This document shows positions 34,999 through 46,000 of a stretch of 64,000 nucleotides of DNA, piece by piece (within the stretch, counting starts at the first letter, position 1; every line of letters starts with the position of its first letter). The DNA comes from Armatimonadota bacterium (GTDB taxonomy: Bacteria; Armatimonadota; Fimbriimonadia; Fimbriimonadales; Fimbriimonadaceae): contig JANYCU010000058.1 of assembly GCA_025360125.1 (NCBI GenBank), positions 1 through 64,000 of the forward strand. The letters run 5' to 3'. The position numbers and the translations under genes are program-made. Under the pieces are notes generated by a model that worked only from the letters and a program-made list of their open reading frames with translations, did not search any database and was not told where the DNA came from.

Positions 34999-37900
34999 TA
35001 AGAATGCGCCTCCTCAGTCATTGCTGACTTGATTTCAGGATTCGGGTTTTTAAGCTTTGCCAAGTGACTCGTTCTTGGTCTAGTTTGAAGCTCCTCAAGC
35101 AAGAGGTAGCTTCTTGGGTCCGTTCTCATCTTCGAAACCATGCTGTTCTTATTTGCAATGTTTCCGAACACAATCGCCTGACTCGGACACGATTGCTGAC
35201 AAGCCGTAATAACATCGCCATCGGCGATTGGCTTTCCGGCCTTCTTGGCTTCAATTCTGGCCTCGCTGATTCGTTGAACACAGTAGGTGCACTTCTCCAT
35301 GACACCTCGGCTTCGGACCGTGACATCTGGATTATTGAGCAACTTGAGCAACTGAATTCCTTCCGATTTTGGTTCTCGAATCGGACCAGGGATAACACGC
35401 GTGTTAATCGGTACCGTCTTCTTTGTAAACTGCTCTTGGTTATCCGTCCAGTTCAGATAGTTAAATCTTCGAACCTTGTAAGGGCAGTTGTTGGAGCAGT
35501 AACGAGTTCCAACGCAACGGTTATAAACCATTTGATTAAGACCTTCGTGACTGTGAATCGTCGCCGCAACTGGGCAAACTGGTTCGCACGGAGCTTTTTC
35601 GCAGTGAACGCACGCGACTGGCTGCCAGACGACTTCAGGATTCTCATCGGAGCCCGTATAGTAGCGGTCCAATCGGATCCAGTGCATTTCCCGGCCTTTT
35701 CCAACTTGCTCTTTACCAACGACAGAGATGTTGTTTTCTGCTTGGCAAGCTGTGATACAGGCACCACAACCTGTACAGGCATTCATGTCGATTGTCATGC
35801 CCCACTGGTCGCCATCCCACTCAAAGACTTCTTCAGGATACAAATTACCCTTCTCGATTTCTTCCTTATCGGGGGACTGACCGATCTTGAGCGCCTCTGC
35901 ACCTTCCTTCAAATAGGCTTCGAGGGTTCCGACGCGAATGACGTCTCGCTTGTCAGGAATTCGACTTCCACCCAACGGGCTATGTCCTTGCGTGCTGGCA
36001 AGGTGTTGTTCGGTGTTTAAGCTAGTTATCGCAGTGATCGCAGTAAACGCTGGAGTCTTTGATGTTCGAATCTTGTAACTACTAAATCCGCCACCTTGGT
36101 CTCCGCCGTTGCTGATTCCAACCGTTGCAAGCGTTCCACCCGAAGTTCGACCGTATCCAAGGTTCATGGTTACCGAACCCTTGGCTTGGCCATTCAAAAC
36201 GTAGACAATGCCTTCGATCTCGCCGACTGCGGTCGTGACCTTGACCATTTCATCGGTTTTAACCTTTAATTCTGCGGCATCAGCTGGGGAAAGAGTGACG
36301 ACATTATCCCAAACGACCTTTGTAAGTGGCCTTGGCAACTCTTGGAGCCAACCGTTGTTTCCGAATCGACCATCATAAACGGCACTATCCGGAATGAAGG
36401 CTGCTTCGAGTCCAGATGATGGCGCGCTAACTGGTGGCAATGTTGCAGAAACCGTCGACATTGCCAGAGCGGCTGATGCGGTATTGGCAATCGTTCCGTT
36501 ATGAACCGATGTTCGCCAATTCTTTTCAAAATCAGCTCCACCCATTCCGTTTACTTGCCAGTGACTGCGAAGAATGTCATAGCCGCCTCTGCTTTCGCCA
36601 AGAAGGTTCGAGAAGACTTCCATTTCGCTTCGCCCATCAAATAATGGAGCGATAATCGGCTGCATGATCGTTGCCGTTCCTTCAAATGATCGTGCGTCTC
36701 CCCATGCCTCAAGCGTATGAGCCATCGGCAACGTCCAATCGCACTTCTCGGAGGTTTCGTCTGGGGTTCCGGTCAAATGAATTTTGACTTTAGCCTTGGC
36801 CAGCATAGCGGCAAACTTAAGGTCAGCCGGAGCCGTATAAACTGGATTCGAATTGGAAATGTAAAGAATGTCAACCAATCCAGTCGACAATTCCTTGGTC
36901 AAATCTTCCAGCGTTCCATAGTCAGCCGACGCCTCTGGCGAAGCAACAAACTTAACTGTCTTGCCAACGTTGCCCAATGCGTTGTTGATCATAAACGCCA
37001 AAGTGTGAACTTCGGCAGGCTGGTGTTCGCCTGCAATAACGACGCTTTGTCCAACATTCGCCTTAAGGTCTTTGACGATTGACGCGATATCCTTCTTCAA
37101 CGCGCCATTCAATGTTCCGGCTGGTGCAGTTACTCCAAGTGCGTTGGCAAGTCCGCAAGCGGCCGAATAAACTTCGCTCGGCTTCACCATGTATCGGTGA
37201 TCAGCCATTGCGCCGACCAATCCGCTGTTGGCTTCGATGGCATACATACGGTTCATTTCGCCCGTCTTGCCCGTTACTCGTCGCGCCTTCGAAAACTGTC
37301 GTGCGTAAATCAACGCACCAGGATTGTCGCTATTCGATAGGAAGTCTCCATCAAGGGTTACGACCACTTTGGCGGTTGAAAAGTCATAGACCGGAACTCC
37401 AGCCTTGCCAGTGACTGCCTTGACGGCAGCCGTAACTGATGCTCGGCCTGATGGTTCCCAACTGTAGATCTTCGCTGCAGGGAATTTCTTCTTAAATCGC
37501 TGAACCAAGTCACCCATTGACGGCGAAGTGATCGCACCGAACAGTACCGAAACGCCTTTCCCGCCAGTCGCAACTCGCGATTCCATTTGGCTCTTCAGCG
37601 CCTTTTGGAATTCTTCCCAAGTGGCAATTCCATTTTTGTCAGTGACGTTTTGTGCGCGGTCTGGATCGTAAAAATTGAGGACTTCGGCTTGTGAAATGGA
37701 ACCCAAAGCTCCCATTGAAGCAGGGTGATCAGGATTACCTTCAAGCTTAATCGGTCGGCCTTCATGTTGCTCAACCAAGACACCTGTTGCATAGCCTGCA
37801 AGGGTCACAGCGGAAGCGTAGAACAGAGCCTTGCCGGGCACCATCTCTTCTGGCGCCTTTACAAATGGAATCACCTTTTCCTCAGGCAAGAACACGCCAC

Positions 37901-38141
37901 GACAACCCGTAAGTCCGGCAAGCGCAAGCGATGCGCCCGCGAACTTGAGAAGGGTTCGACGGTCAATAGTCAGAAGGTCTTTTCGATTCGGAAATTCATC
38001 TTCAAACCACTTTTCAAATTCAGGTGTTTGACTGACTTCTTCCAGGGATTGCCAATAAAGCTGGCCACGCTTGCCTTCGAGTTCAGCACGCATCTTCCGC
38101 AAGGCTAATTCTTTGTTTAATTCAGGGGTCTTGTCCATCAA
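34998..38141 (-). CDS. actB: Alternative complex III iron-sulfur/molybdopterin-like subunit ActB
   Basis: 1047 residues. A Tat-like signal (DRRTLLKFAG) runs into lipobox LTGC near residue 80. The molybdopterin-oxidoreductase-like domain (about 85-740) carries no visible cofactor ligand, as is normal for ActB. The C-terminal ferredoxin-like domain has four clusters of cysteines: CTGCGACITACQ, CVHCEKAPCEPVCP, CVGTRYCSNNCP, and CTYC with CQQSCP. These bind three [4Fe-4S] and one [3Fe-4S] in the family. A tatC gene is present at 53808. Confidence 0.96.
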   Translation of the reverse strand: MMDKTPELNKELALRKMRAELEGKRGQLYWQSLEEVSQTPEFEKWFEDEFPNRKDLLTIDRRTLLKFAGASLALAGLTGCRGVFLPEEKVIPFVKAPEEMVPGKALFYASAVTLAGYATGVLVEQHEGRPIKLEGNPDHPASMGALGSISQAEVLNFYDPDRAQNVTDKNGIATWEEFQKALKSQMESRVATGGKGVSVLFGAITSPSMGDLVQRFKKKFPAAKIYSWEPSGRASVTAAVKAVTGKAGVPVYDFSTAKVVVTLDGDFLSNSDNPGALIYARQFSKARRVTGKTGEMNRMYAIEANSGLVGAMADHRYMVKPSEVYSAACGLANALGVTAPAGTLNGALKKDIASIVKDLKANVGQSVVIAGEHQPAEVHTLAFMINNALGNVGKTVKFVASPEASADYGTLEDLTKELSTGLVDILYISNSNPVYTAPADLKFAAMLAKAKVKIHLTGTPDETSEKCDWTLPMAHTLEAWGDARSFEGTATIMQPIIAPLFDGRSEMEVFSNLLGESRGGYDILRSHWQVNGMGGADFEKNWRTSVHNGTIANTASAALAMSTVSATLPPVSAPSSGLEAAFIPDSAVYDGRFGNNGWLQELPRPLTKVVWDNVVTLSPADAAELKVKTDEMVKVTTAVGEIEGIVYVLNGQAKGSVTMNLGYGRTSGGTLATVGISNGGDQGGGFSSYKIRTSKTPAFTAITAITSLNTEQHLASTQGHSPLGGSRIPDKRDVIRVGTLEAYLKEGAEALKIGQSPDKEEIEKGNLYPEEVFEWDGDQWGMTIDMNACTGCGACITACQAENNISVVGKEQVGKGREMHWIRLDRYYTGSDENPEVVWQPVACVHCEKAPCEPVCPVAATIHSHEGLNQMVYNRCVGTRYCSNNCPYKVRRFNYLNWTDNQEQFTKKTVPINTRVIPGPIREPKSEGIQLLKLLNNPDVTVRSRGVMEKCTYCVQRISEARIEAKKAGKPIADGDVITACQQSCPSQAIVFGNIANKNSMVSKMRTDPRSYLLLEELQTRPRTSHLAKLKNPNPEIKSAMTEEAHS

Positions 38142-38150
38142 ATTTCCTTT

Positions 38151-38921
38151 TTAGCGGTGACACACCGAGCAGTCCGCGAGTTGCTGGACCTTGATTCCAA
38201 GTTTAGCGACGATTTCTTTGCCTGCTTCTCGATCCTCAGCATGATCCGAACCCATAAAGTGGCCATTGATCAGCTCAGTTTCCACTTGCGACAGGTCGCC
38301 CTTGCCCTTCTCTTGCAGCTTCCAGTAAAGCTTGAATGCCATTTCACGAGGAGTTAGCCCAGGATTCTCCTTCGCAATATCTTTGTTCCAACCGAGGTAA
38401 CGGTCTGGCGCTCGGTGACAATCAAGGCACCAAGACATTTGGAAGGCATTGCCTTTCGCGGTGATGTGCTCATCTTGCATCGGGCCGTGGCACGTGTTAC
38501 AGTTCAAACCGCGGTTGACGTGAATCGAGTGGTTAAAGAAAACAAAGTCAGGAAGCTTGTTGACCTTGTTCCATTTGATCGGGGTTCCCGTATCCCAGCT
38601 GTCGTGGATTGGCTGAAGAAGCGGTGAGTTTGTCCAAATTTGGCTATGGCAACTCATACAAGTTTCGGTCGGTGGGATTCCCGCAAAGCTTGATTTCTCA
38701 ACGCTTGTATGGCAATAACGACAATCAATTCCTAACTCCCAGGTGTGATGCTGGTGAGAAAAGGGAACTGGTTGGTTTTTTGCGACGTTAACCTTAGTGT
38801 TGGCCGGCGACCGCGACAATGACGCGATCGCGAGTCCAACCGTCAATGGCAACACTGCGATTGCAATAATCGTCATGTGCGCTATTGAGTTGGCCCTTGG
38901 TCTAAATACCTGCGAACTCAT
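38151..38921 (-). CDS. actA: Alternative complex III pentaheme cytochrome c subunit ActA
   Basis: 256 residues. An N-terminal membrane anchor (about 14-35) is followed by five CxxCH heme sites: CRYCH, CMSCH, CNTCH, CLDCH and CSVCH, the last at the C-terminus. Five hemes and the anchor match ActA of ACIII. It is the first gene of the act-cox operon, 9 nt before actB. GGAG lies 13 nt before the ATG. Confidence 0.96.
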   Translation of the reverse strand: MSSQVFRPRANSIAHMTIIAIAVLPLTVGLAIASLSRSPANTKVNVAKNQPVPFSHQHHTWELGIDCRYCHTSVEKSSFAGIPPTETCMSCHSQIWTNSPLLQPIHDSWDTGTPIKWNKVNKLPDFVFFNHSIHVNRGLNCNTCHGPMQDEHITAKGNAFQMSWCLDCHRAPDRYLGWNKDIAKENPGLTPREMAFKLYWKLQEKGKGDLSQVETELINGHFMGSDHAEDREAGKEIVAKLGIKVQQLADCSVCHR

Positions 38922-39048
38922 ATATTTACCGATGCTCCGTTTTTATTAGCGCCTGCTCTGCTTCCGTGCAGGCTGAATTTGTTTGCAAATCTGATGCCCG
39001 CAAACAAAAAATGATGATACCGATTCTGGTTTCCGAAATGCTGTCCCA

Positions 39049-41022
39049 TTAAGCCATCACCACCACTCTATCAATCGCAAACATCAAAAATAATATGGCC
39101 AAGTACAGCATGCTGTAATGGAACAATCCACTTGCCGGGCTGCGCTCGGACATATTTTTCCAAAGTTTGTAGAAACTACGAATGAGGATTAAATTGAGGA
39201 CAAGCGCGCTGATGCCATAAATCCAGCCTACTTGGGGGAAGAACAGTGGCACAAACGTGGCAACGATCGTCGCTACCATATACACGCCGATTTGGATGAC
39301 AGTCACTCGGTCGCCTTTCACGACTGGCAACATCGGCACTCCGGCCGCTGCATAGTCATCTTTGATCAAAAGCGCCAGCGCCCAGAAGTGGACCGGGGTC
39401 CAGACAAAAATGATTCCGAAAAGATAAAGGGCGAGGGGTGGAAGGCTATTGGTGACAGCGGCCCAACCAACAAGTGGCGGGAAAGCACCAGCGGCGCCGC
39501 CAATGACAATGTTATGCCAGGTTCTTCGCTTGAGCAACATCGTGTAGATCACGACATAGAACACTAACCCACTCAATCCCATCAGTGCGCTGAGCGGAGT
39601 AGCAAAGACCCATAGCATCACGAAGGAAAGCGTTGCAAGGGTGAAGGCAAAGGTCAGCGCATTGGCGCTGGAAATACTTTGTGTCACAGTTGGCCTGTTT
39701 GCGGTTCGCTTCATCGAGATATCGATGTCGCGGTCAATAACCATGTTGATCGCATTCGCGGCGCCGGCAACCATATATCCGGCCACGCTGACGATCAAGA
39801 ACAGCATCGTGCCTGGCCATGCTCCTTTCGCTGCGACCATTGCGGTCATCGTCGTAAAGAGCAGCAAGCTAATTACTCGCGGCTTTGTCAGAGCAACGTA
39901 GGCCTTTATCAAGGCGCGCCCTTTCAGCGGAGCAACATCTTCAGCCTCTTCTGGCGCTGGCCTAGCTTCGACTGGCTCGATTCCAACTCCAAACGCGGCG
40001 ATGGCGAGCACCACTACTGAAATCCAGTTCAAATCCGCCAAGACAAGGTGAACCATCTGAATCGTAACTGGAGCCTTGAAGAAGATGTTCAACCCACCTA
40101 CGACGAGTTGAGTAATCAAAATTGCAATCAGTGCCTTAGTGGCATTTTTGACAAACGGATCCGGTCGCAGATGCTGAATCAGCCCGCACATGAGAAGCAA
40201 ATAAAGCCCAATCGACGCTGAACCAACGGGATGCGCCAACGCCAGCTTGCTCGCCCAAAAGGCCTGCGGCTTCAACATTTCGCTCAGTCCTTCAACTTCG
40301 GGACGGACTTGATGCCCAAATGCAGAAATCGCGCCACTCACTCCGAGGAGCATGGTTCCGATGAATCCGAATCCGAGAAGCCAACCAGCCGCGCCTTGCG
40401 ATTTCAACTTGATCGGTCGAATTCCGCTGGCCGCTAGCGCCGCTCCCGCAATCGCTCCGACCAGCATAAAGGTGCTCAATACGTGAGCCCCCATCCAAAA
40501 CGCTCGTTCCAAGGTTTCGTTGGAAGTTACCAAGCCCTTGACGACTAAGTGTCGACCGACTAAAGCTTCGGCAATTGTGAAAACAAGGGCGACGCTGGAG
40601 TATTTTATTGCAGGGTGACCTTTTGTCACGAGCTTAAATATCCAAACAACGACGTGCCATGGCCACCAAGATCTAGACCGCTTAAGGTCCCCATTTGCGA
40701 AAGATTTAATCGCCCAGACAAACAGTCCGACTGCAACTAAACCCGCGATTTCAGTTGAAGTTCGATGAGACTTCTCAATTAAAGTGGCAATGGGACCTTT
40801 CATTGGATTGGTCGGACCATTGCACAGCGGCCAATTGGACCCGCAGCCGTCGCCATATTTCATGGCCCGGAGATAAACGCCCCAGCCAACCACGAGTAAG
40901 TTATAGAAGAGCGTGAACCAGGCAAAACTTGCAAAAATTGGGTTGCCAGGGAGCCGGTCTACCGAATCGCTCGGAGAGACTGTAAAGTTTCTAAAAAAGT
41001 TGAAACCTTTGGCGGGGATCAT
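39049..41022 (-). CDS. ctaAB: Fused heme A synthase (CtaA) and heme O synthase/protoheme farnesyltransferase (CtaB)
   Basis: 657 residues from ATG 41022, chosen because AAGGGGAG lies 5 nt upstream; ATG 41037 is only five codons earlier. The N-terminal ~355 residues form an eight-helix CtaA with the extracytoplasmic disulfide loop CGSNWPLC. The C-terminal ~285 residues are CtaB: YVALTKPRVISLLLFTT, then NMVIDRDIDISMKRT, a UbiA-type prenyltransferase motif. Together they convert heme B to heme O to heme A for the oxidase encoded next. The heme O step is C-terminal although it comes first. Confidence 0.94.
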   Translation of the reverse strand: MIPAKGFNFFRNFTVSPSDSVDRLPGNPIFASFAWFTLFYNLLVVGWGVYLRAMKYGDGCGSNWPLCNGPTNPMKGPIATLIEKSHRTSTEIAGLVAVGLFVWAIKSFANGDLKRSRSWWPWHVVVWIFKLVTKGHPAIKYSSVALVFTIAEALVGRHLVVKGLVTSNETLERAFWMGAHVLSTFMLVGAIAGAALAASGIRPIKLKSQGAAGWLLGFGFIGTMLLGVSGAISAFGHQVRPEVEGLSEMLKPQAFWASKLALAHPVGSASIGLYLLLMCGLIQHLRPDPFVKNATKALIAILITQLVVGGLNIFFKAPVTIQMVHLVLADLNWISVVVLAIAAFGVGIEPVEARPAPEEAEDVAPLKGRALIKAYVALTKPRVISLLLFTTMTAMVAAKGAWPGTMLFLIVSVAGYMVAGAANAINMVIDRDIDISMKRTANRPTVTQSISSANALTFAFTLATLSFVMLWVFATPLSALMGLSGLVFYVVIYTMLLKRRTWHNIVIGGAAGAFPPLVGWAAVTNSLPPLALYLFGIIFVWTPVHFWALALLIKDDYAAAGVPMLPVVKGDRVTVIQIGVYMVATIVATFVPLFFPQVGWIYGISALVLNLILIRSFYKLWKNMSERSPASGLFHYSMLYLAILFLMFAIDRVVVMA

Positions 41023-41134
41023 AACGCTCCCCTTCATTAAACCTTAATCTTGAGTTCAAAAGGAACCTAAGGGCGTAGGAAAAAGTACTTCTCCTGTCAT
41101 GTGATTTACCCTCAGGCGGGGGTACAGAGTGGTC

Positions 41135-42922
41135 TCACAATTTCGCCATTTCACGCTTCTTCAGCTCAAGCAGTGTCCACGCCTGGCCAGCCGTGTCGAG
41201 CATTGCCAAGACATTTTCCTCGACCCCCATGGAGCGTAGGGCTTCTTTTTGGTCTTGAGTGACCGAGTTTTGACGCCAACCCGTGGCCGCCATAGTCAGA
41301 CCCTTGGTAAACGGCCAAATGTCCTTAATTTTTCGGTCGGCCCGACGAAAGGCTTCGCCTACTTCGCGACCTAGTTCAAATTCAATTGGGTCACGCACGG
41401 ACGACGTGATCACTAAGTGGTAAAAGCCTAACGCGTCTTCCTCAATTGCCGCCATCCGATGTCCTTCCAGCTTCGAAGAGCCGCAGGCCAACAAGTATCG
41501 GCCTTCCCCGACTTTCATCCAGGAGTTCCCGCTGACGCCCAGGACCTCCTCTGGTGGAGTCAACTCCGACAAAATATCTACCGCCGTCAACGAAGAATCG
41601 AGGTCATCAAAATTAACGTTTCGACGGAACAACAAAGCCTGCGCTCGCGGGTCGAGCTTGTCCCACTTTTGCATCGCTTCGAGCAATGTATGCCCTTCCA
41701 AATCGAAGTCTTGGGGCAACCCAACCACACCTGCAAGGGACGGAGTGTCCTCTTCTTTTTCTGCTTTTGGAGCCGTTAGCCGCTTGCCATTGTCAACGAC
41801 GTCGATCACCAGGCAGTCCGATTTTGCCGACTTAGCGATCTTCTCTCTTCTCGCGGTGGCGTCAGCCAATCCCTCGATCGTATTCGGCAGGACTCGGAGA
41901 CCACGGCCGATCATTTGACAAAACAGCGCCCAGCTTTTTGTCGGTCTTAACAAAAGAATGCAGCCGACATCGGGAACATCGAAGCCTTCGGTTGCGATTT
42001 CAACATTAACGAGAACCTGCGTCTTGCCAGACTTGAATCGGTTCATGATTTTGGATCGCTCTTCCATCTTCATCGAACCATCGACAGACTCTGCCGCAAA
42101 ACCTTCATCCTTGAACAGCGTCGCAACGGTCTTTGCGTGTTCCACGCCAGTACAGAAGACAATTGTTTTTCGATCTTTCGCGATTTCAGTCCAATTTTCG
42201 AACGCGGTCCGATTTCGGCTTTCGGTATTGACGGCTTCCTGCAAAGCCCTCGTACTATAGTCTCCGTGGACAATCCTCACTCGGCTAAGGTCGACGCCAG
42301 TCGCGATTCGGAAACCGCGCAGGTCGGCCAGCCAACCGTCGGCAATCGCCTCTCGAAGGGTGTACGTGAAGGCTACTTCTTCAAAAATCGCTTCTTCTTC
42401 GCCGTGGAGCGGACGGTTATCCATCCGGTGCGGAGTTGCGGTGACGCCGACGGTAAAGCAGGTTGAACTATAGGCTCCAACTGCCCGCATCACGTTCTGG
42501 TAGCTGTCGGCGGGAGCATGGTGCGCCTCGTCAATGATGAGGCACCCAGGGTTCCACTTGCCAAGTCTCACGTTGCCTTCTTTACCGAGCGACTGGACCG
42601 AGCCAATGATGACGTTTTGCTTACTCGGCCGCTCCTTGAGGTTGGCTTCGATTTCAACTTTGAGCTTGGGGTTCTGTTGCTGAATCCGTGCCAAGGCTTG
42701 TTCGAGGAGTTCTCGTCGGTGAGCAAGCACCAGTGTGGACGCCTTGGTTTCTTTGTAAAAGTCGCCGATGAGCGCGCTGAACAGAGTTGTTTTTCCCGTT
42801 CCGGTTGGCATAACCGCCAATACTCGGTTCAAACCACGATCACGACACGCGAAGATCTGCCCTAGAGCTTTCGCTTGATAGGGCCGCAATAAGACCTTGA
42901 CCACGGCTTCACGGGAGTGCAT
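41135..42922 (-). CDS. DEAD/DEAH-box superfamily II helicase (type III restriction-like/SSL2-like)
   Basis: 595 residues. Motif Q-like LRPYQAKAL, Walker A MPTGTGKT, DEAH box IIDEAHHAP, motif III GVTATPHR and motif VI QMIGRGLR are all present. The C-terminal ~190 residues match no domain I recognise. Relatives are SSL2/RecQ-unrelated DNA helicases of repair or restriction context, but no methylase or nuclease gene is adjacent. The biological role is unknown. Confidence 0.88.
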   Translation of the reverse strand: MHSREAVVKVLLRPYQAKALGQIFACRDRGLNRVLAVMPTGTGKTTLFSALIGDFYKETKASTLVLAHRRELLEQALARIQQQNPKLKVEIEANLKERPSKQNVIIGSVQSLGKEGNVRLGKWNPGCLIIDEAHHAPADSYQNVMRAVGAYSSTCFTVGVTATPHRMDNRPLHGEEEAIFEEVAFTYTLREAIADGWLADLRGFRIATGVDLSRVRIVHGDYSTRALQEAVNTESRNRTAFENWTEIAKDRKTIVFCTGVEHAKTVATLFKDEGFAAESVDGSMKMEERSKIMNRFKSGKTQVLVNVEIATEGFDVPDVGCILLLRPTKSWALFCQMIGRGLRVLPNTIEGLADATARREKIAKSAKSDCLVIDVVDNGKRLTAPKAEKEEDTPSLAGVVGLPQDFDLEGHTLLEAMQKWDKLDPRAQALLFRRNVNFDDLDSSLTAVDILSELTPPEEVLGVSGNSWMKVGEGRYLLACGSSKLEGHRMAAIEEDALGFYHLVITSSVRDPIEFELGREVGEAFRRADRKIKDIWPFTKGLTMAATGWRQNSVTQDQKEALRSMGVEENVLAMLDTAGQAWTLLELKKREMAKL

Positions 42923-43041
42923 CGGGAAAGGTTCAAGACGCGATCAAGTGCCTATTCGCCTCCCGTTTCGAATTGAATTCTGCATTTAGAGGGGCAATGT
43001 GTTTGGTCGATTCGAAGGTCAATTCCCTGGCCAAAGCCCGG

Positions 43042-43047
43042 TAGAAT
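43042..43047 (+). promoter_or_regulatory. -10-like TAGAAT before the tricorn-like gene
   Basis: TAGAAT is followed by 8 nt and ATG 43056. It supports that start over the GTG at 42999 and fits the leaderless pattern. Confidence 0.4.
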
Positions 43048-43055
43048 TCTGCCCA

Positions 43056-46000
43056 ATGATTCTCGCAACGATATTTTTGGTGACCACTCGGGCCCAAACC
43101 AATCAATTCGATCCCGGTCCAAACCCGATGCTGATGCGCAATCCAACCCTCAGCGCAACCACCATTGTTTTCCAATACGCGGGTGATCTTTGGTCAGTTC
43201 CCCGAGTGGGAGGGGAAGCAAAGCGACTAACCAGTTCGCCATCAATTGAGTCCAATCCATACTTCTCACCCGACGGCACCACCATCGCGTTTAGCGGCCA
43301 ATATGACGGCAATACCGACGTTTACACCATTCCTGCCACTGGCGGAGTGCCGAAGCGGCTCACCGCCGACCCAGATGCGGACAAGGTTGTCGGCTGGACC
43401 CCCGACGGCAAAAGCGTCCTCTTTACGTCATCTATACTCTCGAACACCGACTACCCACGCCTTTTAACGGTGGCAAAGAACGGCGGAGTTCCGACCCCTT
43501 TGCCCCTGCCCACTGGCGTCGAGGGGGCTTACTCGCCCGATGGCAAGCACATCGCCTACGTTCCCAACGGCAAATGGCAAGAAGCCTGGAAGCGGTATCG
43601 AGGCGGTCAAACCACGCCAATCTGGATCGCCCAGCTTTCTGACTCGAAATGGAAGGCCATTCCGCGCAAAAACACGAACGACAAGAACCCAATGTGGGTG
43701 GGCGACAGTGTTTATTATCTGTCTGACCCGACGGGTCCGGTCGGAATGTTTCGATATGACAACAGCACGGGCAAAGTAACGGCCGAGATTCCCGGCCAAG
43801 GATTGGACATCAAGTCGGCAAGTGCTGGTCCCGGCGCGATCGTGTACGAGCGTCTAGGCTCGCTGAACCTGCTTAATCTCTCGACCCATCAATCGAGCCG
43901 CGTACCGATCACGATTCATAGCGATTTTCCCGAAGTTAGAACATCCTTCAAAGACGTCAAAGGCAATGTCTCCGGAATGGCGATATCACCGAGCGGACAG
44001 CGGGTCGTGGTCGCCGCACGAGGTTGGATTTTTACCGCTCCAGCCGCAAAAGGCGATGTCCGTATGCTCGATGGCAAGCAAGGCGTTAACCGACGCGAGC
44101 CGACTTGGTCGCCAGACGGTAAAACAATTGCTTATATCAGCGATGAAGATGGCAATCAAAAGCTAGCGTTGTACGACATTGCCGCCGGGAAGGAGAAACG
44201 GGTTCCCCTCGCCGACGGTAGTGGCTACTACCGAAATTTGGTGTGGTCGCCTGACAGCAAGATGATTGCTTACAGCAGCGAGAAACTAACGCTGAATATC
44301 TTCAATGTCGCCACCGGAAGCACTTCTAAACTTGATAAGCAAACCTTCCGAGGCCGGGTGGAAATTGATCCGAAATGGTCGCCAGACTCCAAGTGGATCA
44401 CTTGGTGCCGCGACCTTCCCAACCTATACAATGCTGTGTTTTTGTATAGTCTATCCAGCAAGAAAGTCACTCAAATCACCGATGGGATTGCCGATGCCAA
44501 CAGCCCCATTTTTGATCGTGATGGCAAGCACCTCTACTTCTTGGCCAGCACCGACATCGGCCTTGGCGCGCACTTCGAAGACCTCTCGACGTACAACGCA
44601 CCGAACGCGACCAGCTCGGTTTATGCGGTGGTCCTACGCAAAGACCTGCCCAACCCGCTTCAACCAGAAAGTGATGAAGAAGTACTGAAGAAGCCGGATC
44701 CTACAAAGCCAGTTCCGTTTGATATCGACCTCGATGGCATTGAGCATCGAATTATCGCTTTGCCATTACCTCGGCAAGGATATCAATCGCTTGAAGCTGG
44801 TCCAGCCGGGTCATTCTTTGCCGCGGTCTCTACGCCAAGCGCCAACGTTGTTAGCCGCTCGCGAGGGACATCAGTGGTCAAATTTAGCTTTTCCGATCGA
44901 AAGGTCACCCCTTTCATGACCGGAGGAAGCATTATGGGTACCTCCAACGATGGCACGAAACTGCTCATCAATCTGGGCGGCGGACCAGCAATTGTCTCGG
45001 CCATGGCCCCTCCGACACCCGGTCAAGGCACGATTGATCTATCTGGCCTGCGAGTCAAGGTCGACCCTCGTGTCGAATGGGCGTCCATGTTCCACGAAGT
45101 GTGGCGCAACGAAAAGCTCTTGCTCTACGCACCAAACGTGCATGGCATCGACGTAAACGAGATGGACCGACGATATGAGCCGTTCCTCGAAAACGTCAGC
45201 AGCCGTGACGACCTTAACTATCTGTTCACCGACATGCTCGGCGAGCTTTGCGTGGGACATATGTTCATTCGGGGTGGAGACATGCCTGCCCAGAAGCGCC
45301 AAGCTGGCGGCCTGCTTGGAGCCGACTTTTCCTTCGAGAATGGACGCTATCGATTCACCAAAATTTACGATGGCGAGCGCTGGAATCCGAATCTCTATTC
45401 GCCTCTCGCTCAGCCTGGAGTGGATGCCAAGCCAGGCGATTATCTGCTCTCAATCGACGGAGTCGAGATGAACGACGCGATGGACGTCTATTTGGAACTC
45501 GAAGGCAAAGCAGGGAAACAGGTCAAGGTGAAAATCGGACCGACTCCCGATGGAGTTGGAGCCAAGGAGTCTATCGTCGTTCCGGTAGCCAGCGAATTTG
45601 CACTCCGATTCCGATCGTGGGCCGAAGAAAATCGCCGGATCATCGATAAAGCCACTGATGGCCGAGTCGGATACGTTCACGTGCCCGACACCTCGCCTCC
45701 GGGCTGGGAAGCGTTTCAACGGTACTACTACTCGCAGACCGACAAAGACGCGATGATCATCGATGACCGATTCAACCACGGCGGTTTGGTTAACGACTTC
45801 ATGGTCAACGAGATGCAGAAGCCGCTCGACTTCATCGACATCGCCCGTTATGGAACCGCAATGCACGACCCAAGTGCGGCGATCTACGGCCCCAAGGTCA
45901 TGTTGATCAACGAAATGGCCGGCTCCGGTGGCGACATCTTCCCGTTCATTTTCCAGCTTCATAAGGTCGGAAAACTGGTGGGACACCGCACTTGGGGAGC

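Noticed and set aside
35064-36020. Plus-strand frame of 318 codons opposite actB
   Set aside because: Antisense to the conserved iron-sulfur domain of ActB; no protein similarity is recognisable.
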